Below, piece after piece: positions 1 to 6,558 of a stretch of DNA of 42,800 nt. A program made the position numbers and the translations under genes. The DNA is taken from positions 1 through 42,800 of the forward strand of contig JAJRVT010000328.1 in assembly GCA_024277175.1 (NCBI GenBank). Direction: 5' to 3'. Source of the stretch: Chloroflexota bacterium (lineage in GTDB: Bacteria > Chloroflexota > Anaerolineae > Caldilineales > Caldilineaceae). Below the pieces are notes generated by a model that saw only the letters and a list, made by a program, of their open reading frames with translations, did no database searches and had not been told where the DNA came from. Position 1 is the first letter of the stretch. Each line of letters begins with the position of its first letter.

Positions 1-23
1 CTAAGATCTGTAGCGGCGGGAAA

Positions 24-119
24 CAATAGAACGCGAATTTTGCAGATTGAGCGGGTTTACACGGATAAAAACAAAAAATCCGTGCATATCCGCCCAATCT
101 GCAAAATTCGCGTTCTACT
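24..119. repeat. Palindromic intergenic repeat, AATAGAACGC family, copy 1
   Basis: Two arms of about 30 nt face each other (25-54 and 90-119). The left arm begins AATAGAACGCGAATTTTGCA and the right arm is its near-perfect reverse complement (about two mismatches). The inner part carries ACGGAT and ATCCGT words that also pair. Related copies lie at 20305, 24238 and 34420, with partial copies at 31953 and 41965. The element sits just upstream of the SH3 gene; reading frames through it should not be used to extend that gene. Confidence 0.85.
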
Positions 120-154
120 GTTTTCCCAAAACTGGCGACTCGGCCATCCTGCGC

Positions 155-160
155 TATAAT
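155..160 (+). promoter_or_regulatory. Consensus -10 box of the SH3 gene, probably leaderless
   Basis: A perfect TATAAT lies 6 nt before the ATG at 167, so transcription would start at or next to the start codon. No convincing -35 hexamer is seen (CTGGCG at 132-137 is weak) and there is no Shine-Dalgarno sequence, which fits a leaderless transcript. Confidence 0.5.
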
Positions 161-166
161 AGGCGT

Positions 167-1000
167 ATGAACGAGAAAACTTCTACTCCCTCATATACAC
201 TTCGCTCGCGGCTGGATTGCCTCTGGCAGTCCTGGCAGATGCGCGTGCTCTTTGCGCTTTCGCTCCTGTGGGCGGGGCCGGCATTGGCGTGCGGCAGTTT
301 CGCGCCCCGCCCGACGCCCACGCCCCCTCCACCGGTCTTACAGACGCAGACGCAACCAGAGGCCGGCGCGAGTCAGGGCAACGCCGGCGCGCAGATCCAA
401 CTCCAGGAAGTGACGCCCACGCCCGCGATCACGGATACGCCCGTTCCCGAAGCCACGGCCACCTTCACGCCCACGCCGGAGCCGGGCACGGCCCTGGCCA
501 TCGGCCAGCCGGCCCGTATCGCCGCGCCCGGCGGGCTCAACATGCGCGCGACCCCGGGCACCGGCGGGGCCATCGTCACCTATCTGAGCGGTGGCCAGGT
601 GGTTGATATCGTCGAAGGACCCAGCGATGCCGACGGCTACACCTGGTGGAAGGTGGACGACCGCAATGGCAACCAAGGGTGGATCGCCCAGGGGGATGAC
701 GAAAACGAATGGCTTAGCCCCCGCCTTGGCGAGGCCCAGCCGGTCAACCGCGCCCCCCGGGTGGGCGACCGGGTGGTGGTGACGGTGGAGGCGGGCCAGC
801 AGTTGTCCATCCGCGCCCTGCCGGGCACAGACGGCCCCATGGTCACCCAGGTCAACGCCGGCGCCCAATTCACCGTGCTCGCCGGGCCCCAGAGCGTGGA
901 CGGCTTCGTCTGGTATCAGATCCGCTCGGATGATGGCGGCATCGAAGGCTGGGCCGCGGACGGCGATGACAACAGGCGCTGGCTCAGCCCGCTGGAATAA
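167..1000 (+). CDS. Secreted/lipoprotein-like protein with two bacterial SH3 domains
   Basis: 277 residues. Residues 26-41 form a hydrophobic export signal ending in ALA before Cys42, which could be a lipidated cysteine (the -3 residue is Ala, so the lipobox is imperfect). A Thr/Pro-rich linker follows (about 45-110), then two SH3b-type modules, about 112-190 and 197-277, each with an LNMRATPG- or LSIRALPG-like start and a GWIAQ/GWAAD strand. Such modules usually bind cell-wall or surface ligands; the ligand is unknown here. The frame is open upstream to 47, but that stretch is a palindromic repeat, so the ATG at 167 behind TATAAT is chosen. Confidence 0.8.
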   Translation: MNEKTSTPSYTLRSRLDCLWQSWQMRVLFALSLLWAGPALACGSFAPRPTPTPPPPVLQTQTQPEAGASQGNAGAQIQLQEVTPTPAITDTPVPEATATFTPTPEPGTALAIGQPARIAAPGGLNMRATPGTGGAIVTYLSGGQVVDIVEGPSDADGYTWWKVDDRNGNQGWIAQGDDENEWLSPRLGEAQPVNRAPRVGDRVVVTVEAGQQLSIRALPGTDGPMVTQVNAGAQFTVLAGPQSVDGFVWYQIRSDDGGIEGWAADGDDNRRWLSPLE

Positions 1001-1102
1001 CGTCCGCTGAGGAGAAACCGTTTTTTTCGGATATCGACAATCTCCGCAGTGGCGACACAAAAACCCCGGTTTCTTTTGCACCAATTTCACAAAAACACAA
1101 AA

Positions 1103-1138
1103 TTGTGTCTTGACACAACGTCTATATCGTGATAGAGT
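1103..1138 (+). promoter_or_regulatory. Promoter with overlapping palindromic operator upstream of the ABC exporter leader
   Basis: TTGACA at 1110-1115 and TAGAGT at 1133-1138 are separated by exactly 17 nt, a good sigma-70-type promoter. The perfect palindrome TTGTGTCTTGACACAA (1103-1118) covers the -35 box, and a second short inverted repeat (TCTAT...ATAGA, 1121-1136) overlaps the -10 region. This layout suggests a repressor site, in addition to the downstream attenuator. No regulator gene is adjacent. Confidence 0.6.
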
Positions 1139-1194
1139 AGGCGGACAAAGGCCATGAGGTCTTTGGAAAGAGTTTCGGAAGGAGACGCACTACT

Positions 1195-1278
1195 ATGTTC
1201 AAGTACACTTGGATGTTCCGTATCGTTCCCAGCGGAGTTGAATTCGACCCAGGGAGAGGTGCGTCTGCTATCGGTTAG
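1195..1278 (+). CDS. 27-residue leader peptide upstream of the ABC exporter genes
   Basis: A short ORF starting MFKYTWMFRIVPSG and ending in TAG at 1276-1278. It is preceded by the very strong ribosome binding site GGAAGGAG (1177-1184), 10 nt before the ATG. It lies between the promoter at 1110-1138 and the first terminator hairpin at 1301, as expected of a regulatory leader peptide. It contains an AGA Arg codon, probably uncommon in this GC-rich sequence. A second overlapping frame (ATG 1154 to TGA 1289-1291, 45 codons) is also open but has a poorer ribosome site. No known peptide family is recognised. Confidence 0.55.
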   Translation: MFKYTWMFRIVPSGVEFDPGRGASAIG

Positions 1279-1300
1279 CTCTGAAACATGACTTGACCAT

Positions 1301-1339
1301 AAGCCGCAGCGCATCGCCTGATGCCTGCGGCTTTTTGTT
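1301..1339 (+). terminator. Rho-independent terminator within the ABC exporter leader
   Basis: AAGCCGCAG (1301-1309) pairs with CTGCGGCTT (1325-1333), continuing after a one-base bulge as GCATC/GATGC around a GCCT tetraloop, and is followed by a T-rich run to 1339. It stands 22 nt after the leader-peptide stop codon and before the exporter genes, so it would be an attenuator, not an end-of-operon signal. Confidence 0.75.
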
Positions 1340-1345
1340 TGCCCG

Positions 1346-1434
1346 GTCGCCGCCCTTGTCTGCATAGACGCAGGGCGCAGCCGGCGACTCAAGACGTAGG
1401 CATCCGGGGTTGGACCGGATTGTCTACGTCTTTT
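1346..1434 (+). terminator. Second and third leader hairpins, the last with a terminal T run
   Basis: Hairpin two (1346-1388) pairs GTCGC/GCGAC, CGCCCT/AGGGCG and GTCT/AGAC around a GCAT loop. Hairpin three pairs AAGACGTAG (1391-1399) with CTACGTCTT (1424-1432) and ATCCGG with CCGGAT inside, ending in TTTT. Hairpin three stops just 5 nt before the ribosome binding site of the exporter gene, so it may act as a further terminator or as a translational gate. Confidence 0.55.
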
Positions 1435-1450
1435 GTATTGGAGGGTACGC

Positions 1451-3355
1451 ATGGCAGTAGTGACATTGAGCAACGATGAATTGCACGGCGAGTTGGACAA
1501 CAGCTCGGACAACGGCTCGGACAACAATTTCGATAATATCCCCCCCAGAGATGCATACGACCTGAAGGAGACCGTGAGCGATGGCCGTTGGCGCGGGTTA
1601 TGGCGGTTGATGACCGGCTACCGGCTGACTTATCTGGCGGCGATCGTGAGCCTGGCGTTCGGCACGGCCGCGCGCACGGCCAGCTTCCTGCTGGTCGCCT
1701 ACTTCGTGGACACCTACCTGGTGGCCGACGAAAAACCCTTCGCCCTGCCGTTGCTTGCGTTGGCTTTCGTGCTTCTGGCCGCGGTCCAGGGCGGGTTCAC
1801 CTTCCTGAGCGGCAAGCTGGCTGCGAGCACGTCAGAGGGCGTTACCCGCAGGCTACGCAACTACATGCTCGATCAAATCCAACGGCTTACCTTTAGTTAC
1901 CATGATCACATGCGCACGGGCGAGCTGATCCAGCGCGCCACCTCGGACGTGGACGCGCTGCGCCGTTTTTACGCCGAGCAGGCCATCGACACCGGGCGCA
2001 TCGTCATGCTCTTCACGATCAACTTCGGCGCGCTGCTCTACATCAACTGGCGGCTGGCGCTGATCTCGGTGGTGGTGATCCCTCTGATCCTGATCATGTC
2101 CTTCTTCTTCTTCCGGAAGGTGTCGGAGGTCTACGAACGCTATCAAGAACAAGAGGCCGTCCTCTCCAGCCGCCTGCAGGAGAACCTGAGCGGCGTGCGG
2201 GTGGTGAAAGCCTTCGCCCGCCAGCCCTATGAGGAGGAGAAATTCGAAGAGGCCAACAGCGAGATGTACCGGCGGGGGCGGCGCATGCTGATGATGCACT
2301 CCCTCTACTGGCCCGTCTCAGACACGCTGTCTGGCTTCCAGATGCTCCTGGGCTTCACCGTGGGCGCGCTCATGGCCATCAACGGAACCATCACCGTGGG
2401 CGAATATCTGGCCTACGCCAGCATGCTCATCTGGATCATCTGGCCCATCCGCAACCTGGGCCGGCTCATCGTGCAGATGTCCACCGGCCTGGTCTCCTTC
2501 GGCCGCGTGGCCGCGGTCATCAGCCAGGATCGGGAGAACCTGGACCTGCCCGGGTTCACGCCGCCAGATCATCTGGAGGGCGATGTAGAATTCTGCAACG
2601 TGGACTTCGCCTATGATGGGACCGACGCTCAGGTGCTTCAGGGCGTCTCATTCCACGCCAGGCCGGGACAACGCATCGCCTTGCTGGGCGCGACCGGCTC
2701 CGGCAAGACGTCCCTGGTGAACCTGCTGCCCCGCTTCTACGAGTACGACGGTGGGACGATCCTGCTGGATGGCAAGCCACTGACCGACTATCCCCGGGGC
2801 TATCTGCGCCAGCAGATCGGCATCGTGGAGCAGGAGCCGTTCCTCTTCTCCCGCAGCGTGCGTGATAACATCACCTTCGGCGTGGGGCGGGCGGTCTCCC
2901 AGGAAGAGGTGGAGGCGGCGGCCAGGGCCGCGGCCATCCACGACGTCATCGTGACCAAGTTCCCCGATGGCTACAACACGCTGGTGGGCGAACGGGGCAC
3001 GACCCTCTCCGGCGGCCAGAAGCAGCGCATCGCCATCGCCCGCACCCTGCTCAAGGACCCGCGTATCCTGATCCTGGACGACTCGATGTCGGCCGTGGAT
3101 ATGGAGACCGAGGCCCTGATCCGGCGGGCGCTGGAAGGGCTGATGGCAGGGCGCACCACCTTCATCATCGCCCATCGGGTGCAGAGCCTGATGAGCGCCG
3201 ACCAGATCCTGGTGCTCCAGCAGGGGCGAATCGTCCAGCGCGGAACCCACGAAGAACTGCTGGCGCAGCCGGGCATGTATCAAAGCATCTATGCAGCGCA
3301 GACGCGCATGGAATCGGAACTCGAGAAGGAGCTGAGCCATGTCAGACCATTATGA
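1451..3355 (+). CDS. ABC exporter half-transporter, subunit with degenerate Walker B
   Basis: 634 residues, the usual size of a membrane-plus-ATPase half-exporter. About six membrane helices occupy residues 45-330, followed by the nucleotide-binding domain: Walker A GATGSGKT with Lys419, canonical signature LSGGQ (519-523), and Walker B ILILDD, in which Asp544 replaces the catalytic Glu. The start is the ATG at 1451 behind GGAGGG; an upstream TTG in frame lies in the leader hairpin. The gene overlaps its partner by 17 nt. The Asp substitution is typical of the inactive site in heterodimeric exporters such as BmrCD, LmrCD and TM287/288. Substrate unknown; multidrug export is a reasonable guess. 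Confidence 0.9.
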   Translation: MAVVTLSNDELHGELDNSSDNGSDNNFDNIPPRDAYDLKETVSDGRWRGLWRLMTGYRLTYLAAIVSLAFGTAARTASFLLVAYFVDTYLVADEKPFALPLLALAFVLLAAVQGGFTFLSGKLAASTSEGVTRRLRNYMLDQIQRLTFSYHDHMRTGELIQRATSDVDALRRFYAEQAIDTGRIVMLFTINFGALLYINWRLALISVVVIPLILIMSFFFFRKVSEVYERYQEQEAVLSSRLQENLSGVRVVKAFARQPYEEEKFEEANSEMYRRGRRMLMMHSLYWPVSDTLSGFQMLLGFTVGALMAINGTITVGEYLAYASMLIWIIWPIRNLGRLIVQMSTGLVSFGRVAAVISQDRENLDLPGFTPPDHLEGDVEFCNVDFAYDGTDAQVLQGVSFHARPGQRIALLGATGSGKTSLVNLLPRFYEYDGGTILLDGKPLTDYPRGYLRQQIGIVEQEPFLFSRSVRDNITFGVGRAVSQEEVEAAARAAAIHDVIVTKFPDGYNTLVGERGTTLSGGQKQRIAIARTLLKDPRILILDDSMSAVDMETEALIRRALEGLMAGRTTFIIAHRVQSLMSADQILVLQQGRIVQRGTHEELLAQPGMYQSIYAAQTRMESELEKELSHVRPL

Positions 3356-5168
3356 CGAGTTCGAGGAAGAAGAATTCACGACCCAGTTCAACGGCCGAAC
3401 CGTCGCTCGCATCATTGGCCAACTGAAACCCCACTGGCCCTATGCGGTGGGCTTCCTGGTCCTGATTGCGTTCGTCTCCTTCCTGGATTCGTATTTTACA
3501 TTTTTGAGCAAACAGATCATCGACGAGGGCATCGTCGCCCAGGACAAGCAGGCGCTGGTCAGCATCGTCACCCGCTACGGCAGCCTGATCGTGATCCAGG
3601 CCCTGGCTGTCTTCGGCTTCATCTACCTGACGGGCATCCTGGGCCACAAGGTGCGCTACGATCTGCGCAAGGCTATGTTCGCCAAACTCCAACAACTGTC
3701 GCTGGGCTACTACAACCGTACGCCCATCGGCTGGATCATTTCCCGGGTCACGTCCGACGCCGACCGGGTGGCCGAGCTGGTCACCTGGGGCATGCTGGAT
3801 GTGACCTGGGCCGTCACCAACATCGCCACCGCGCTCTACTTCATGTGGATCATCAACGCCAAGCTGACGGTGCTAGTGGCGGTGATCCTGCCGGTGATCG
3901 TGGTGGTGGCCCTGGAGTTCAAGAAACGCATCATCATCCAGTATCGCAACGTACGCCGCATCAACTCCAAGATCACGGGCCACTACAACGAGACCATCAC
4001 CGGCGTGCGCGTCATCAAGGGGCTGCGCCGGGAGGAGGCCAACCTGGCCGAGTTCAGCGAGCTGTCGGGGGAGATCTATCGGGCCGGCTACCGCGCGGCC
4101 TGGCTCTCGGCCCTCTTCCTACCCGCGGTGCAGCTGATCGCAGCCTTCGCGGTCGGCAGCGTCATCTGGTACGGCGGGCTACAGGCCCAGGTGGGCGGCA
4201 TCAGCATCGGCGGCATCCAGGCCTTCATCTCCTACATCACCTTCATGCTCTGGCCCATCCAGGAGATGGCCCGGGTCTACGCCTCCATGCAGCAGGCCGT
4301 CGCCTCGGGCGAGCGCATCTTCTCGCTGCTGGACTCGACGCCGGAGGTGGTGGACAAGCCAGCCGCCTTCGATCCCGGCTCCATGCAGGCCGACATCGAG
4401 TTCGACCATGTAGACTTTGCCTATGAAGAGGGCAAGCCGGTGCTGGAGAACTTCAATCTCTTGGTCAAACAGGGGGAGACTATTGCGCTGGTAGGACCCA
4501 CCGGCGGCGGCAAGTCGACCATCGTCAACCTGATCTGTCGCTTCTACGAGCCGACCGGGGGCGTCATCCGTATCGGCGACCAGGACTACACCGACTTCAC
4601 CCAGCGGGCGATCCAGTCGCGCATTGGCATGGTCTTGCAGACGCCCCACCTCTTCTCCGGGACCATCCGCGAGAACCTGCGCTACGGCCGGCTGGACGCC
4701 AGTGACGCCGAGATCGAGGAGGCGGCGCGCATGGTGGGCGCGCACGAGTTCATCATGAAGCTGGAAAAGGGCTATGACGAGGAGGTAGGCGAGGGCGGCG
4801 GTCTGCTCTCCGTGGGAGAGAAGCAACTGATCAGCCTGGCCCGTGCGGTGTTAGCCCAGCCCGACATCTTCATCATGGACGAGGCCACCAGCTCGGTGGA
4901 CACGCTGACGGAGACCCTGATCCAGCAGGGGATGGAGACCCTGATGGAAGGGCGCACCAGCTTTATCATCGCCCACCGGCTCTCCACTATCCGCAACGCC
5001 GACCGCATCCTGGTGATCGAGAACGGTCATATCACCGAGATGGGGACCCATCGCCAGTTGCTGGCCCTGGGCGGTCACTACTACCGGCTCTACACCCAAC
5101 AGTTCCGCAAGGATGCAGAAGATATGGAGGAGATCAAGCCGGAGGTGGCGCTGGCGTATGGGGATTGA
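3339..5168 (+). CDS. ABC exporter half-transporter, partner with degenerate signature motif
   Basis: 609 residues: transmembrane domain (about 30-320) then ATPase domain. Walker A GPTGGGKST holds Lys392. The signature reads LSVGE (490-494) instead of LSGGQ, while Walker B IFIMDE keeps the catalytic Glu515, and the H-loop is in IIAHRLST. In a head-to-tail dimer this altered signature faces the Walker A/B of the upstream subunit that lacks its Glu, so both defects fall in one ATP site and the other site remains complete. Start ATG is preceded by AAGGAG inside the upstream gene. A terminator follows at 5228. Confidence 0.9.
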   Translation: MSDHYDEFEEEEFTTQFNGRTVARIIGQLKPHWPYAVGFLVLIAFVSFLDSYFTFLSKQIIDEGIVAQDKQALVSIVTRYGSLIVIQALAVFGFIYLTGILGHKVRYDLRKAMFAKLQQLSLGYYNRTPIGWIISRVTSDADRVAELVTWGMLDVTWAVTNIATALYFMWIINAKLTVLVAVILPVIVVVALEFKKRIIIQYRNVRRINSKITGHYNETITGVRVIKGLRREEANLAEFSELSGEIYRAGYRAAWLSALFLPAVQLIAAFAVGSVIWYGGLQAQVGGISIGGIQAFISYITFMLWPIQEMARVYASMQQAVASGERIFSLLDSTPEVVDKPAAFDPGSMQADIEFDHVDFAYEEGKPVLENFNLLVKQGETIALVGPTGGGKSTIVNLICRFYEPTGGVIRIGDQDYTDFTQRAIQSRIGMVLQTPHLFSGTIRENLRYGRLDASDAEIEEAARMVGAHEFIMKLEKGYDEEVGEGGGLLSVGEKQLISLARAVLAQPDIFIMDEATSSVDTLTETLIQQGMETLMEGRTSFIIAHRLSTIRNADRILVIENGHITEMGTHRQLLALGGHYYRLYTQQFRKDAEDMEEIKPEVALAYGD

Positions 5169-5227
5169 AGGGGAAGATTGAGGATTACAGATTGGAAGTT
5201 GGGGGATTAAGGAGATTGGAGAGATTG

Positions 5228-5254
5228 GGGGGCGTCTATGCACGCCCCCTTTTC
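5228..5254 (+). terminator. Rho-independent terminator of the ABC exporter operon
   Basis: GGGGGCGT (5228-5235) and ACGCCCCC (5242-5249) form an 8-bp stem with a 6-nt loop, followed by TTTT. It is placed 60 nt after the second exporter gene, on the correct strand. Just upstream, 5165-5226 is a purine-rich stretch with GGAGATTG-like words that has no visible function. Confidence 0.75.
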
Positions 5255-5292
5255 TCATTCCGGGAATGCAGAGCTCGTGATTTCGTCGAGAT

Positions 5293-6312
5293 CTAGTTGC
5301 TATGGCGGAGACGTTGAGCCTGGCTCTCCACCTGATCGATGGATATTGCGTCCAGGGCGAACAGACTCAGTTCCTGGAGTTGGTTTGCGTTCAGCGACTC
5401 AAGGCGCGCGACGAGCATCGGGTCTGGCGGGCCGAAACGATGCGCCAACAGGCCCGTCAACGTACGCAGCGCTCCCAAACGCTGGCCTTGTTCGATCCCT
5501 TGCTCAACGCCCTCTTTGCGGCCTTGTTCAAGACCCTCTTCAAACCATTTCGAAGCCAGTGTAGGCATAAGTTGATCTCCTTCCTCTGTGATCGTTTCCC
5601 GAAGCGCGGCTTGCACTTCCTCCGCCGTCAGATGGGGGCTGGCCGCGCCCAGGTAGACCAGCAATGTCTGGATATATTCTAACGCACTTTCCTTCCTTGT
5701 CAACTGGGCCAGAAGCGCCAACATCTGGGGTAAATCCTCCTGGCCCAGCCGCGGGTCGCGAATCTTGCGAAAGGCTTGCAAGGCCACTCGTAGCAAAATC
5801 TCGCCCTTGATCTTCACCTCGCTCCAGGGCGAGAGATCCAACAGGCTGCAACTGAAACGGGGACCGTAGATATGGAACGCCTCGTCGCCAGCCAGCAGTT
5901 CAATCATATCCCTGGGTGCATTCCAGAGATCTTCGCCATGGTAGACCAGAAGCGGAATGATGGGCGGCAGTCGAGTCAGGGAGTCATCCTCACGCAAGGC
6001 CCGCTCCCAGATGCGCACGCAATAGCGCAACATCTGGAAGATGGTGAGTTGATCGGGGTAACTCTTGTGCTCGAAGAGCAGATAGACGTAGCCTTGGTCA
6101 TCTTCTATGGTTTCAACTTCATAGAGAAGATCGGAGAAATGCTGGCGCAGGTCCGGGTCGACAAAACTTTCCTTTTTCAGAGACAACGTAGAGAGATCCA
6201 GACGAGCGCGGAGTTCCGGCGGGAGGTAGTTCTTCAGGAAATCGAGGGCGACCTCCGGTCGGCTGAAGGTTGCTCTGAAGTAGCGGTCGTGAGGCGTAGA
6301 TAATGAAGACAT
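5293..6312 (-). CDS. Rpn/YhgA-family PD-(D/E)XK nuclease-like protein
   Basis: 339 residues, the usual size for recombination-promoting nuclease (Rpn) / 'putative transposase' YhgA-like proteins. Visible family features: N-terminal HDRYFRATFSRPEVALDFL; a nuclease core with FSDLLYEVE and YLLFEHKS (Asp, then the Glu-x-Lys pair); and a C-terminal EQGRKEGVEQGIEQGQ helix typical of the family. Rpn proteins are Mg-dependent DNA endonucleases that raise RecA-independent recombination; the role here is not shown. The start is the ATG at 6312 behind GGAG; the frame is open 99 nt further upstream without a better site. It is convergent with the exporter operon and monocistronic. Confidence 0.8.
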   Translation of the reverse strand: MSSLSTPHDRYFRATFSRPEVALDFLKNYLPPELRARLDLSTLSLKKESFVDPDLRQHFSDLLYEVETIEDDQGYVYLLFEHKSYPDQLTIFQMLRYCVRIWERALREDDSLTRLPPIIPLLVYHGEDLWNAPRDMIELLAGDEAFHIYGPRFSCSLLDLSPWSEVKIKGEILLRVALQAFRKIRDPRLGQEDLPQMLALLAQLTRKESALEYIQTLLVYLGAASPHLTAEEVQAALRETITEEGDQLMPTLASKWFEEGLEQGRKEGVEQGIEQGQRLGALRTLTGLLAHRFGPPDPMLVARLESLNANQLQELSLFALDAISIDQVESQAQRLRHSN

Positions 6313-6558
6313 GGCGGGGGCTCCATGAAAAAGGGTTGTTGGTTTTCGATAATATTTGCACCGATATGCTACCATCGAATAAACCGAACGCCAATTCATT
6401 GATTTCCCCATTTCCCCTTTTCCTCCCTACAGTTGCCTAACTCACCAGAATCGACTATCATGACCTCCAATCCATAATGATTGCAAAGCGAACCTGCAAT
6501 TTACGACTTACAACCTATAACTTTCAACCCTGCCAACACCCACAGGGAGAATCCATAC

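Larger units (their letters stand above)
1183..1445 (+). promoter_or_regulatory. Putative translation-coupled attenuator leader of the ABC exporter operon
   Basis: The leader RNA can fold in competing ways. AGACGCAC (1183-1190), which overlaps the leader-peptide ribosome binding site, is perfectly complementary to GTGCGTCT (1259-1266) near the end of the leader ORF. The same downstream segment (1260-1268) can instead pair imperfectly with GCAGCGCA (1306-1313), the 5' arm of the first terminator hairpin. A ribosome loaded or stalled early on the leader ORF would free 1259-1268 and could disrupt the terminator. The sequence complementarity is seen directly; the switch is inferred by analogy with bmrB-bmrCD of Bacillus subtilis. 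Confidence 0.55.

Noticed and set aside
47..166. N-terminal extension of the SH3 protein from position 47
   Set aside because: The extra 40 codons lie in a palindromic repeat and there is a TATAAT just before the ATG at 167.
1013..1076. Possible terminator after the SH3 gene (GAAACCG ... CGGTTTC, then TTCTTTT)
   Set aside because: The arms are only 7 bp and enclose a 46-nt loop; too weak to call.
338..1090. Minus-strand ORF of 250 codons opposite the SH3 gene
   Set aside because: Its product is composition-biased (His/Arg/Gly-rich) and mirrors the GC-rich coding strand; the SH3 gene explains the region.
1405..1418. GGGGTTGGACCGG, reminiscent of a T-box core
   Set aside because: The T-box consensus AGGGTGGNACCGCG is not matched closely, no Stem I or specifier loop is seen, and the downstream genes are transporters. 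It fits better as part of hairpin three.
1087..1527. Minus-strand ORF of 146 codons across the exporter leader
   Set aside because: It covers the promoter, leader peptide and hairpins of the plus-strand operon, shows no domain pattern, and its apparent openness follows from the opposite strand.
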